Of a stretch of 64,000 bases of DNA, positions 19,577 to 30,914 are shown piece by piece. The DNA is taken from contig WBVU01000004.1 in NCBI GenBank assembly GCA_009192285.1, positions 2,936,001 to 3,000,000 on the forward strand, given 5' to 3'. This DNA comes from Morchella semilibera (Eukaryota > Ascomycota > Pezizomycetes > Pezizales > Morchellaceae). The translations under genes were made by a program, and so were the position numbers. Numbering within the stretch: position 1 is the stretch's first letter; every line of letters starts with the position of its first letter. The notes under the pieces are model-generated. The model made no database searches, was not told the origin of the DNA, and saw only the letters and a program-made list of their open reading frames with translations.

Positions 19577-22500
19577 TCACATATCAATTGTCTCTTCGAA
19601 CTTTAAAACCCCCTCTTTCCTTAAAACACCATCGACAGATGCGATAATGGCTGGTGATGGGTCAGTTGCAGTGTGAGCAACTAATACCAAGCCTGCGACT
19701 TTTACACTTTGTGCAAGTGCCGGTACAGTATCCTGCAAAATAAATGAATTTGCCTACTCAATGCATATTTGGAAGTTGAATTAAACTTACTAAGAGTCGA
19801 GACGAGCATATAAGTCCCATCAAATTGTTGTTTGATGCAAACCTGACAGCCTCCTTGATAGATGTACAACTTCTGGCGCTCGAGGCTACTTCGTTCAAGT
19901 CATCTCCTGGCTCTTTCCCAAGATCATTACCATAAAACACCGGATCTGCAATAGCAGGTGTTAGCTTCGGTCGGGTTGTCGACGTTCAAAATTCGGGAAA
20001 ACCTCACAATTCGGCTGTTTCCAATTCAGCGCCGTGCAAACGTTGGAATTTGACGAAGAGAAGACAATGGATCTTGTCAGATCATGTGATGTTTTCTTTA
20101 ATGCCCTGGCATGGTCGAATACGGTGTTTAATATAGCATCGACGCAAGTGTTAACATTTGGCGTGGTTGTCAATCCGTATTCTTGTTCCTCAGCAATTGT
20201 AGGATAGATAATGTTAAGATCAAGGTGAACCTCGCTTGGTAGCATTGACAGAACTTCTCTGAGAGCAGTGAATGAATATGCCAGTATGAGATGAGCTTCG
20301 GAGTGACTGCTGGCTGCCAATAATTTTTGTTTGATGTTTAACACACCAGACTGAGCACCCAGCTTTTGAAACTGAGCGAAGCTGACCTGAGAGACAGGAA
20401 CCTCGAGTTCATTGAAGGGTATGGTCCATCGAGGATATAATACAGGAACGCAATCCCTGGTTAGCTGAATATAAAGACGAACATATTCTCCGGATAGGGA
20501 TGATCCAGTAATAAGTGCATTTGGATGAGACTCGAATTGACTTGTTGCTTTCCAATAAGTTGCGAAATGGGTTATCTCGAGCGGAACTCCTTGGAAAGGT
20601 TTGATGATTTGGAAGTCGAAGGATATCCGCCCCATGGCTCGGAGGCGAGGGTCAAACAGTGGTAAGATACAATGGCCAGAGCTATTTGAGCTAAAGGTAT
20701 TCGGCAGAGCAATCGTCCGCGCAATCACCTTAGACCCAAAGGTGGGATATATGTCGAAATCTATCGTAAACTGATCCACTGTGTCGATTTGGAAAGAAAT
20801 CGTCTTGACATCTTCGCTGAGAGGGAGAAGAAGATTTCTGGGAATAAGATCTGATGATTTGGATGATATAGTGAGTCTGGCTGCGGGATATTTATCGTCC
20901 TGGTAAAAGAGTATTGGTTCAGTGCCCGCCTCGTGGAAGGTGAGTTGAACGAATGTCTTATTTTCAAGAAAGTTATGTCCGTATCGACGCAAAGGGAGAA
21001 TGGGAGGGGGGAGAGAGAGATCGGGGATTCCATCCGAGTCAATAGTCATGTGTGTTCCAGACTGTGTTGAAGCGATTGAGGCGGGTGATGGTTTGTGAGG
21101 AAGCGTTCCGGCAATGCCAAGTCCTCCTCCTGCTGCTGAAAGAAGTTGCATACACTCGAGATGGCCTTCCCAAGCTGCATAATACATAGCAGAAAGCTCT
21201 TTCTCATCTAAAATATCACTCCTAGCGCCACTCTCTAGAAGAGCCTTTAGGCATTCTACATGCCCTTCGCTTGCAGCATGGAAAACAGCAGTCCATTGAA
21301 ATAGCTTGTCCACCTCGTTCAAATTGGCTCCATACTGCTTTAACAACATCAAAAGCCGTACTGATTCGCCAGATCTTGCGACCAGGTGCTGAGGGTAAAG
21401 GCCCTCTGCATCTGGTAAGATACGAGCATTATGTTTCAAGAGAATTTCCGAAATCTCGCAAAGACCGTACTGGCAAGCAAGGTTTAGCGGAATATAATCC
21501 TGCTCATGTCTCGGATCTATCCGTGCATTGCAGGCAATCAGTTTGGAAACACATTGCTGTTTGTTGTGTGTTATAGCGTGTATCAACGGAGTGAAATTAT
21601 CGTGATCCATGGCATCAATCGTTGACGGCTTGACATCAACCAATACCTGTACCATTTCAACATGTCCATGGATGCAGGAATAGTGCAATGGTATTCGACC
21701 ATAAACATCAGCACGAGCAACATCAATCCCTTGCTCTAATCCAACCTTAAGAATGGACATTCTACCAGCATTTGCAGCTTCGTGAAGACAATTTCTCTCA
21801 TTGATCTCATCTTCTGAGTGATAGTCAATCAGATTAGTTTCCATCAGAACTCCGAGAGACTCCTCGGAGCCTTCCGGAATGGCAGCAAGAAATGCCCTAG
21901 TAACCTTCTCACGCGCGTTTCCAGACCCCTCCAACCGGGTTATCCATTCTTTCAAAACCGTAGTATTCTCAGAAAAGATAGCTCTCAAAAATTCTGCATC
22001 GGCATCACTCTCATCTGTGCCGAGTAACCGCCCACTGAGGGCACCTTCGCCCCCCTTTCTGTCGAAAGAGATGTTCTCACCCTCTGCCCAGGCCTCGAGC
22101 TCAAGGAGACTAGTTGTTGCTTGGTCCGAGAGCTCTGTTATAACATCTCTATTAAAACATGGCTGAACCTCAACGGCTCTAGAGAGATAAAGTTCCTTTG
22201 TCCGAGACTGTGAGGTAATTTGTAAGTAGCTTGGCCTCAAATGACTGAATTGGTTAACCTAAATACCTTAGATGATTTATCCCACTACAAGTATTCTATT
22301 AGCAACCTGATTTATCGGTATTGTAGATATGCGTCTTTAGATCACCTTTTTCAAAATCTTTGAAAATGCAGTAGCGTTGACTTCAACAAACTGCTGTAAC
22401 TTGCTCAGGTCATGCTGAAACTGCCGGAATCCCTCTTGCAGGGTAATGTATGTTGCGGAAATTTTAGAGGTAGTCTCGCTCCTAGATTGAATAAGTCGCT

Positions 22501-23068
22501 TCTTATCTATCAATGTTTTCAATCGAAGTTTCAGCTGCCCCCTAGGTTAGTAGCCCTATATCTGATACGATGAGGATCTGTCTTACTTCGGCCTCTTTAT
22601 GCAAATAATACGTATTCACCTTCTCCAACTCTCTTTCCTGTACCCATTCGCCCCCAATTCAGCGCTGATCATGCTAATATGTAATAGATCAAACTAACCA
22701 GTTTAAAAAAGAAGGTAGCTTTGTTTGCTTGTAAGGTGACCTGTGGGTTACTGAAAGAGCGACCCCCTGGGCTTTGGAAAGCTACTTGTGGAGCTGGTGC
22801 TTTTACTCCAATGCCCAGTGATTTGATAAGCTACGTCAGAAAACCGTTAGATTTTAGTGCAATGATCCCATGTGAGCTAAAGTAGAGAAAAGTGCCTTTT
22901 TAAGAGCTTTGTAGTTCACAAAGCTGGCCGCATACTCGGGAATGTCTAATTGCCGCTTTGCTAAAGTTTTTCCGAACTTCCTGTACACACTCGGAATGTC
23001 AGTTTATTCCGTGGATCCCATATCGCTATAGACTTCCTCAAGGGCAGCGAAATACGGTTTTCTCACAT
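19577..23068 (-). CDS. nuc-2: PHO81/NUC-2-type phosphate regulator (SPX, ankyrin repeats, GDPD-like)
   Basis: The hand-built minus-strand exons are 23068-23067, 22980-22896, 22830-22699, 22637-22587, 22534-22346, 22284-22267, 22207-20008, 19945-19791 and 19732-19577. They sum to 2988 bp, or 995 residues. The N-terminal SPX domain (about 1-165) begins KFGKTLAKRQLDIPEYAASF and includes NYKALKK, FQQF-like FRQFQHDLSKLQQFVEVN and FSKILKK. About six ankyrin repeats span roughly 290-525, and a GDPD-like domain ends ALNWKQPNYPVFYGNDLG, GLICSSRLL and EETIDM. In Neurospora NUC-2 relieves the PREG-PGOV cyclin/kinase block on NUC-1 when phosphate is scarce; SPX domains bind inositol pyrophosphates. Oddities are a start codon split AT|G by the first intron, one GC-AG intron (22831-22895) and an 18-nt microexon encoding WDKSSK. 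Confidence 0.9.
22267..22284 (-). other. nuc-2: 18-nt microexon of NUC-2
   Basis: The microexon reads WDKSSK and is flanked by AG upstream and GT downstream on the minus strand, between introns of 61 and 59 bp. It restores the KILKK-WDK-SK-SRTKELYLSR run expected at the end of SPX domains. Without it that lysine-rich turn would be lost. Confidence 0.8.
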
Positions 23069-24596
23069 GCTGCTATTTGATGTTGCCGCCGTTGGCTTGT
23101 GGTGAGGCTCCGGAGATGGCGGGGCACAACTGCTCGGGCTACCCGCTTCCTCCTATCACGTGGGGAGAATGAGTACAGCTATAACCCAGGGAATGGAAGG
23201 TTGAGTGCTTGGTAGGTGATGCGAAATAGGGATGAAGAGGGGAGTGTGCAGACGGAAGGCCGAGCTTCACAGTAGCTGTCAGTCTCCTTAGTGAAAGTTG
23301 CTGGCATCTGTATTCAACCTACCCTCCTCTTTCCTTCACTCTATCTATCTTTGCCCCTCCCTTCGAAAAGTAGTTGGCGGCCAGCGAGCGCGGAGGAATC
23401 GGCCGTGGATTCTAACTATCGTGAAGCGATTTATGGTTGAGAGCCAATGAGGGATGTGTAAAGACAAACGTGCTCTCTTCTACGGCTGTTGTTGTTGGCT
23501 TGACAAAATGTTGGCAAGGACCGGAATCCAAGAATCGAGCTCGATCTACAGGGCCTGAATCACTGTCTTTATTTATATCGACCTAACCGACTGGATCCAC
23601 CGCAAGGAATAAAAGGAAGGAAGAATCTAGAATCTAATTTCACCTCACATCTAGCTGTTTTCTCCTTATTCTGCTCATATATATACCCATAATGCTAATT
23701 TATAAAAGCCCAATTGTAACTTTGCTGTACTTCGGTGTTCAGTTTGGTACCACCGGAACGATGTGGGTGGATGTGATGCACCATGTAGTATTACCCGGAT
23801 TTTAAGCGAGGCTTGGCCAGTGATCGGCTTCGAAAAACGCAGGTCTCAGATCCAGCATCATCGTTTTCACTTCAAGGCAGTCAACGTGGCTGAAATTACC
23901 TGTGGAACATCTCATGTCATTGGCTCCCTAGCGTTGGTTTTTCGCGAACAAAATTCATGGTCTACGGCAACCATACAGTCGAATCGCCTTATAAAGGTTA
24001 AAAAAGTGGCTCGAAGTCGTATATAGGGAGAGTTTGTGTCTGCAAAGGTCATAACGTCAGTTCTCAAGAAATTCACTATCCCCACGTCGCTAAATCTTAA
24101 TTCCGGGTGAGAAAAACAAGTGAAGTTTGATTCGCCAATTCACCTTGGTTCGGACATACAAATATGGGGATAGTGGATTATTCGAGAATTGGCGGTATCC
24201 AGTATGTTAGTCCGAGAGCCCATACTCATATAAAGTACCCTTATAAAAGGTACCATTATAGGGTGATTGGACCGTATTAAATTGTGGCAACGACAAATAG
24301 GTACCGGGTATGCACCTTAAATACCGAGACAACTAGATTGATTGGGTAAATTTGTATGGGCGCCATGTGTGGCAACCAAAAGCATCAAGATTTGTATGGG
24401 GAAAGAAGTACGGAGACACTTCACATATTGTCATTCAAAAAATCTAAATTTTTGCGAAAAATACAAAAAAATAACTGTTGTATAGCATCCAACCTCAGTT
24501 TCATCTAAATAATGATTTGAGTTTAACGAAAACATTTTGGTAAAGTTTGAAAGTAATGAGGGTGGAAAAGAGGTTGAAGAAATGATTGTGACGGAG
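23069..24596. other. Intergenic region upstream of NUC-2
   Basis: No gene is recognisable in this 1.5 kb. The first few hundred bases should hold the NUC-2 promoter; CT-rich tracts near 23310-23360 are the only notable composition. The small inverted-repeat element at 24070-24179 lies inside. Confidence 0.4.
24070..24179. repeat. MITE-like inverted repeat, 110 bp
   Basis: AATTCACTATCCCCA (24070-24084) is mirrored by TGGGGATAGTGGATT (24165-24179), 14 of 15 matching. A second inverted pair, CGCCAATTC and GAATTGGCG, overlaps it near 24132 and 24186. No target duplication is clear. Confidence 0.5.
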
Positions 24597-25005
24597 CAAC
24601 CAAGGCGTAACGTGACAGATGACAATAATGACGCAGAAGGGCACAGCCAGGAGCACATCAGCAAACTCAACTTATGACTGGAGTCTCCCAGCAGTCTCCT
24701 GTGTCTCCTGAGAGTCTCCTGAGACTCCTGGATATTTTTTAAGTCTCTTGAGGCTCAGGAGATATCAGGAGACAAATCAAGTCTTGTTGATGCAGCGAAG
24801 ACACCAAGCGGGCACAAGCACTGGCACAGGCTAAGGCAAGGGCAAGGGCACAGGCAAAAAAGACGCAGTGCCGAGCAGGGAAAGCGAAGATCAGGTAAGG
24901 CCCCGAGCGAGGATAAGAAAAAACTATAGAGTCACCTTCTATGAAGGCAAGGTTGAAGGCAAAATGCTGTGATTATGGATAGAATTAAATTCCTGTTTAC
25001 GGTTG
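24597..25005 (-). repeat. Diverged LTR-A fragment with nested MITE
   Basis: It starts TGTGACGGAGCAACC and shows the GACAATAATGACGCAGAAGG and CACCAAGCGGGCACAAGC stretches of LTR-A. It is truncated before the next copy at 25024. Confidence 0.6.
24656..24792 (-). mobile_element. CATCAGCAA MITE, 137 bp, TSD CA
   Basis: CATCAGCAAACTCAAC to GTCTTGTTGATG, with CA at 24654-24655 and 24793-24794. It is nested in an LTR-A fragment. Confidence 0.9.
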
Positions 25006-25376
25006 TGGCGGAGTGACCGGCAGTGTCCTGACGTCTTGGCATCGGTCCTGATGGTTCGGTAGTCGTAGCGTTGTTGTGACGGATGAAGTTAGGTTAAGCG
25101 AGGATGAGGTAAGATGAGGGGAGTTTGTCGTCATTTGATTCTATAGGGTTCGGTTGCAAGGAGGATTGGTAATAGGAATTGGCGATATGGTGGGGACGAA
25201 TACGAAGTGTAGTTGCGATGGATTTCTATGGGTTTCTATGAGCTGATGTATGAATCATACCGGACTAGTGGAGAGGAGGTGTTAAATAGCGGGTATAGAT
25301 GTTTTCCTTAGTTATTTCTTTCTTTCCTCTCTGTCTCGTTTTCCTGTTATTCCGGTATATAGGAATTATCACGCCT

Positions 25377-25597
25377 CCGCCTCCTGCACCTCGCCTTCCG
25401 CCAAGGCGCATTCGGAACAGGGTTGTTGGATAGTATCGGTCGATGTCGGAAATAAAATGATAGGTTAGGAAGGAATTCAAGTAATGGAATGTAAGCGCTA
25501 GGAAAGATTGGGTAGTAACGAGATAGAATTGGGTTATTAGGAATAGTATAGGTAGTACGGGAGTATAGGAGTTTCTATGGAATTCTATGGTATGAGT
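25377..25597 (+). repeat. Truncated LTR-E
   Basis: It starts TATCACGCCTCCGCC and matches the first 220 bp of the LTR-E copies at 7565 and 35768, up to ATGAGTCAT. There a MITE takes over and the rest is missing. Confidence 0.7.
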
Positions 25598-25734
25598 CAT
25601 CAGCAAACTCAACTTGTGATTGGAGTCTCCCAGCAGTCTCCCAGGCCTCCTGAGAGTCTCCTGAGACTCCTAGATATTTTTTGAGTCTCCTGAGGCTCAG
25701 GAGACATCAGGAGACAAATGAAGTCTTGCTGATA
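25598..25734 (-). mobile_element. CATCAGCAA MITE, 137 bp, no TSD
   Basis: CATCAGCAAACTCAAC to GTCTTGCTGATA. It forms the junction between LTR-E and LTR-A and its flanks differ, so sequence was lost around it. Confidence 0.8.
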
Positions 25735-25827
25735 TAATCTCAAGTCATAGTTCCTTGCATCCAAGATTTTGTACTCTTTAGAGGAGAACTTGTAGCACCT
25801 CTCATCGTACCCATTGAGTTCCATCCG

Positions 25828-25935
25828 CATCAGCAAACGCAACTTGTGACTGGAGTCTCCCAACAGTCTCCTGGGACTCCTGAGATTCTCCTGATACTCA
25901 GGAGACATCAGGAGACAAATGAAATATTGCTGATG
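25828..25935 (-). mobile_element. CATCAGCAA MITE, 108-bp variant, TSD CG
   Basis: CATCAGCAAACGCAACTTG to AATATTGCTGATG, with CG at 25826-25827 and 25936-25937. The LTR-A target CCATCCGGTCC is recovered when one CG is removed. Confidence 0.88.
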
Positions 25936-26017
25936 CGGTCCGCACTTGTCTTGGCGTCTTGGCATCGTTTCTGATAGTTCGGTAGTTGTAGCGCTGTTGT
26001 GACGGATGGAGTTAAGT

Positions 26018-27158
26018 TGTGACGGAGTAACCCGACGTAAAGAAGAAGATTACAATGATGACGCAGGAGGACCCGAGGAGCACAGCCCGGGCGACGAGGA
26101 AATCAACAAAGACAAGAGCAACACCGGCCAGGCACAAGCACAGGCCCCGGCAAAGGCAAAGACAAGGGCAAAGGCATAAGGGCACAGAGCAGGGAGAGTG
26201 AGGACTGTATGGATCTCAACGAGAACGATGAGAGGTACTATGGGTTTCCTCTTGTTAGAGGATCGAGTCTTTCGTACGAGAGGCTTTGGCTTAGAAATAG
26301 GAGTAGATTCCTATGTACCAAGATAACAGGAAGACGAGACAGAGAGAAAAGAAAGAAAGAACTAAGGAAAACATCTATCCCCGCTATTTAACACTCCTCC
26401 TTCACCAGTCCACTATAACTCATACATCTCCTCATAGAAACCTGTAGAAACCAATCTATCACGGCATGGAACGTACTTAGTAATGTTGCGGAAAGGAGGA
26501 TTAGTCAGGGATTTTCTATAGTGTTCTATGAGTTTCTGAGCAGGGATTCTATGAGTTAACGCTGTGTATATATTTCTAATAGTAGGATTTCCTTTGGGTT
26601 CTCCGAGATTCTATGGTATGAGTCAGCGAAGAGGTTTTGGAACTATATATAGGGAGTGCTCTCCCTCGCTTGTAGGGCTTCTCTTTTTTTTGCTTTCTTC
26701 TTTACGCAACCTTCCTATCCTTTAGCCAAATACTAAAGCTTTAGAATCTTTAGTTATTCTCGAGTTTCCCCGCATCTCTCCTCTAGCAGGAAGGAGGACA
26801 TCCATACTCCTCACTTCGTGTCTTACTCCGCCTCGCTTTGTCTCTTGTTCTGTACCATCTGCCTTGTACCTCGCTTAGTCTATTGCTGTCCACTTCGTCT
26901 CGTCTCAACATGGTTGTGTACCTTGGCACCTCTCGTCCTTCCCCTCGCTTCGCTCCGTGATATAATCGCTACTACACCTAGTATTCCTCCCCACCATCTT
27001 CTACTATTTACATTACAAATCTATCAAGCCATCGAACCTCCCAGAACCCAATGACGACACCTTCTCCCAAACACCTCCTCCTCGCTTAACATTACTCCAA
27101 CAACCACGACAGCACTTCGACTACCGAACCTTCGGACCGATGCCTAGACGCCGGGACA
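26018..27158 (-). repeat. LTR-A split by LTR-C, TSD TAAGT
   Basis: The copy runs from TGTGACGG to CCGGGACA, with exact TAAGT at 26013-26017 and 27159-27163. It is itself interrupted by LTR-C at 26457-26962. Confidence 0.85.
26457..26962 (+). repeat. Solo LTR-C nested in LTR-A
   Basis: The copy is 506 bp, TATCACGGCATGG to CTCCGTGATA. Flanks CAATC and TAATC are a duplication with one difference. It holds TGAGTCA (26619-26625) and TATATATAG (26644-26652). Confidence 0.8.
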
Positions 27159-27405
27159 TAAGTTAAGCGAGGATGGGGTGAGATGAGGTGGGATTGTTGT
27201 TTCATAGGTTGTATGAGGTTCAATGGCGTAAAGGATTGGTAATAGGAATTGGCGAGATGGCGGGGAGGAATACGAGGTGTGGTCGCGACGGATTTCTATG
27301 GGTTTCTATGAGCTGATATGTGAGTCATAGCGGACTAGTAGAGGAGAGGTGTTAAATAGCGGAGATAGATGTTTTCCTTAGTTCTTTCTTTCTTTTCTCT
27401 TCGTC

Positions 27406-28038
27406 TGTCCCGGCGTCTTGGCATCTGTCCCGACAGTTCGGTAGGCGATATATGGTTAGGATTGTTAGGGTAATATTAAGCGAGAGTGGGGAGCGCGAGG
27501 TGGAGGTTGTCGTCATTGAGTTCTGGGAGGTTCGATGGCGTGATGGATTGGTAATTTAGAATAGCGGAGATGGTGGGGAGGATTATGAGGTGTGGTAGCG
27601 ACAGGTTTCTATGAGGTTCTATAAGCGAAAGCGTGAGTCATAGCGGACTAGTGGAGGAGGTGTGTTAAATAGCAGAGATAGATGTTTTCCTTAGTTCTTT
27701 CTCTCTTTCTTCTCTGTCTCGTCTTCCTATTATCCTAGTACATAGGAATCTACTCCTATTTCTAAGCCATAGCCTCTCGTACCAAAGACTCGATCCTCTG
27801 ACAAGAGGAAACTCATAGTACTTCTCATCTTTCTCGTTGAGGTCCATTCGGTCCTCACCTTCCCTGCTCTGTGCTCTTGTGCCCTTGCTCTTGCCTTTGT
27901 CTTCGCCGGTGCCTGTGCTTGTGCCTGGCCGGTGTCGCCTCTATCTTCGTCAGTCCCCTCGTCGCGTGAACTGTGCTCCTCGAGTCCCTCTGCGTCATCA
28001 TTGTCATCTTCTTCTTTGCGTCGGGTTACTCCGTCACA
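27406..28038 (+). repeat. Solo LTR-A, TSD TCGTC
   Basis: The copy is 633 bp, from TGTCCCGGCG to CCGTCACA, with exact TCGTC at 27401-27405 and 28039-28043. Confidence 0.9.
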
Positions 28039-28334
28039 TCGTCTCGTCTTCCTGTAATCTTAGTACATAGGATTTTACTCCTATTTCTCAAACCATAGTT
28101 CCTCGCCTCCAAGATTTTGTCCTCTTTAAGAGGAAAACCCAAAGTACTTCTCATCGTTCTCCTTGAAGTCCATCCGATCCTCACTCTCCCTGCCCTGTAC
28201 CCTTGTGCCTTTGCCCTTGTCTTTGCCTTCGCTGGTGCCTGTGCTTGTGCCTCCCCGGTATTGTCCCTGTCTTCGTCAGGCTCTTCTGCGTCATCATTAT
28301 CATCTTCTACTTTGCGTCGGGTTACTCCGTCACA

Positions 28335-28518
28335 TCACTCTCCTTGCCCTGTACCCTTGAGCCTTTACCCTTACCTTTGCCCTCGCCGGTACTTCTACTT
28401 GTGCCTGCCTGGCGTTGTCCCTGTCTTCGTCGGTCTCCTCGTCGCGTTGGCTGTGCTTCTCGAGTTCTTCTGCGTCATCATTATCATCTTTTACTTTGCT
28501 TCGGGTTACTCCGTCACA
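28335..28518 (+). repeat. Tandem partial duplication of the LTR-A 3' end
   Basis: Directly after CCGTCACA at 28334, about 184 bp repeat the last part of the LTR (from CACTCTCC through TACTCCGTCACA). The following 28519-28758 is AT-rich with nothing recognisable. Confidence 0.7.
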
Positions 28519-28763
28519 TGTTCTAATATTTCAAGTAAAACGTTTTGAGTAAAAACTAAATCATTATATTTAGTCTCTTCAACTGTACCATAAAAATGTA
28601 TTATGATTCCATCAGGTGCCGTTACTGCTTGATATTTCAAACAATATTTCCGCTTTCAACCGTTATAGATACTATTTTGTCCATAAATTAGAAGTGAAAC
28701 CTCTGATAAGGTACTATATATGAAACTAAAATAGATTTCCAAATGTGTACCATGTTAACGTAT

Positions 28764-29265
28764 TCTCACGGAGCGAAGCGAGGACGAGGGCGAAAGGTGC
28801 CAAGGTACACAACCAAGGCGGAACGAGGCGAGGCAAATGGGTATGAGACTCAGGCAGGATAAAGAGCGGGGTTCGGGGACGAGGGGCAGAGTGAGGCAGG
28901 GGTTACGAGGCAAGGGCTATAGGACTTCCTTCTACCTTCGGAAGGCTAGGAACAGGGGAACCTCAGAGTGACTAGAGTTCCTAAAGCTTTTTTTTGGCTA
29001 AAGGATAGGAAGTTTGCGTGAAGAAGAAAGGAAAGAAAGAGAAACCCTACAATCGAGGGAGAGCGCTCCCTATATATAGCCCTAAAATCTCTTCGCTGAC
29101 TCATGCCACAGAAACCCATAGAACTCAAAGAAAATTCTTCTATTAGAAATACATTCGCCACGTTGACTCATAGAATCCTTGCTCAGAAACTCCTAGAATA
29201 CCATAAAAAACCCCTGACTAATCCTTCTTCCCGCAGTCTTACTAAGTACGTTCCACGCTGTGATA
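28764..29265 (-). repeat. Solo LTR-C, TSD CGTAT
   Basis: A 502-bp LTR read on the minus strand from TATCACAGCGTGG to CTCCGTGAGA. The exact duplication CGTAT lies at 28759-28763 and 29266-29270. TATATATAG lies at about 29075. Confidence 0.85.
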
Positions 29266-29462
29266 CGTATAGCTAGTGTGAATGTGACTAAATGTTCAAG
29301 TGTTAATCTCACTGAATCGAAAACCAGAAGGTATTTCCATTTCTTGCCAGTGTATATCCAAATAAGAAGGGTATTGACTATCCGTGAAACTCGCTCAAGT
29401 TGCCATCTAAATTTAAAGTACAGATCGGCTAAATTGTTTGGCTAAGAGAGTTGAACTACATA

Positions 29463-29595
29463 CGCAAAACTTCATTTGTCTCCTGATTTCTCCCGAGTCT
29501 TAGAAGACTCAAAAAATATCCAGGAGTCCCAGGAGACTCCCAGGAGACTCGAGAGACTGTTGGGAGACTCTAGTCACAAGTTGAGTTTGCTGATG
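29463..29595 (+). mobile_element. CATCAGCAA MITE with shortened left end, TSD TA
   Basis: The left end is CGCAAAACTTCATTTG, lacking a few terminal bases. The right end is GAGTTTGCTGATG. TA flanks both sides (29461-29462, 29596-29597). Confidence 0.75.
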
Positions 29596-29717
29596 TAATA
29601 GCATACACAGTGTAGTAATGCCATTCTTAAAAATTTGATTGTCACATTCTATTCGATCTGGTATTCGTATGCATCGTGAAAAGCTATACAATTTATTGCG
29701 GCTGAATCTTTTATCAT

Positions 29718-29921
29718 CTAAGTATTGTAATTGCTATATGGATTTATAACAACATACTTAATGTACATATTCCAAGCGTCACCCGCTTCAATAGGACCAC
29801 CTTCATGTACCTGCCCGTGCCATCGTGTATTATCGCTTCCGAGTCTAACTGCATGTGCCAGCACTTCCAGCTCTGCAACACTTGTAGAAAATTCTAAATA
29901 AAGATCTTGGAGTTCAGCCAT
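29718..29921 (-). CDS. Possible small protein or gene remnant, 67 residues
   Basis: An ATG-started frame begins MAELQDLYLEFSTSVAEL and contains GSDNTRWHGQVHEGGPIEAG. Its composition is more protein-like than the surrounding AT-rich DNA, which is the only reason to list it. No homologous family is recognised, and no splice partner is visible up- or downstream. The tail after YIKYV is low-complexity. It may be the relic of a longer gene. The surrounding 29266-30150 holds nothing else apart from one MITE. Confidence 0.25.
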   Translation of the reverse strand: MAELQDLYLEFSTSVAELEVLAHAVRLGSDNTRWHGQVHEGGPIEAGDAWNMYIKYVVINPYSNYNT

Positions 29922-30166
29922 TAATAGAGCTCTTTTCCCTCTTTACAGAAAGTCAAAAATAGTTCGATTCCGTCAAGTATTGGGAAAGTTATAAGGATTC
30001 GTTGATGAGGGACCTAATAATGATGATTGGTGTAAGGGCTCTATATCTAGAGCTGGCTCTGTGTGGGTGTGGCGTAGCAACGCCAAGCTGCACTAATATG
30101 GAGCTGGCTCTCGCAACGCAAATTCTCTAATATAGATACTAAGCATACAACCTAAAGAACAAGACA

Positions 30167-30898
30167 TCCCTCTTGCTCCTCTCAACCCCGTTCTCAACAC
30201 CGCCAAGACTTGAGAATAGGGGGGATCACCCTCCTCCACAGACTTTTCTTAGGCTTCATTGTCTACGAAAGGTTAAAAACTCCTTTCTCACTGTGACGTT
30301 CCACTCTCTATGGACGTTGGCTCTCCATTCTCTGCGACGCCCTTCCTACCTCTGAGCTCTTAGGTTATTGGTCGCCTTCCCCGGAAGGATGACGTTCTTG
30401 AGACAAGTATTGCTAGTCAATGAGCGTGTTCTTGGGGCGGCCCCTAAGGGCGTGTTCTTTCGCCGCCGTGTTCAAGTTACCACTATCTCCTGTTTTGTGG
30501 CCCTAAAAAGCCCACCCTCCCTCACGATTTTTCTGCCTCGACAGAAATTTCAACCTGGGGTCTTACCCCGCACGGGATCCCATCCTCGGATTGTAACCGG
30601 ATTCCACCCACCCACACCTCCCAGTGGTGACGTGTCTTGTACCACACACACGCCCACCCTGGCTCGCTACCGCTCGCACTTATTTCGGCAAACCTCGGTT
30701 ATACCAAAACCACTCTCTTCTTTCTTTTACTTTTCTCTCAGTTTTTTTAACGAGGCCTCCTTGCGGGGTACTCTTTTTTTTTAAAGGCGGAAAAAGGTCG
30801 TTTGGGGATAGGTTTTATTTATGCCATAGGGTTTCCCTGCATGCAACATTCTTGTACCTAGAAATCAATGAAATTATGAGTTAAAAAAAAAAAAAAAA
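30167..30898 (+). mobile_element. Poly-A-tailed retroposon, 732 bp, 16-bp target duplication
   Basis: The element starts TCCCTCTTGCTCC and ends ATTATGAGTT plus sixteen A (30883-30898). The 16-bp CCTAAAGAACAAGACA flanks it exactly (30151-30166, 30899-30914). A poly-A tail plus a 7-20-bp duplication is the mark of target-primed reverse transcription, so it is a SINE, a truncated LINE or a processed copy. It has no reverse transcriptase. A 138-codon open frame (30368-30784) is unrecognised. I could not find convincing polymerase III A and B boxes. Confidence 0.75.
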
Positions 30899-30914
30899 CC
30901 TAAAGAACAAGACA

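Larger units (their letters stand above)
25024..25946 (+). repeat. LTR-A copy broken by an LTR-E piece and two MITEs
   Basis: LTR-A runs from TGTCCTGACG to 25376, is interrupted by a truncated LTR-E and a MITE, and resumes at about 25735 (TAATCTCAAGTCATAG). It then receives a second MITE (25828-25935) and stops at 25946, where another LTR-A begins. Confidence 0.65.
25947..28334 (+). repeat. LTR-A carrying two nested LTR insertions
   Basis: The outer LTR-A is in three pieces: 25947-26017, 27164-27405 and 28044-28334. It is split by the minus-oriented LTR-A at 26018-27158 and by the plus-oriented one at 27406-28038, each with its own 5-bp duplication. Confidence 0.75.
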
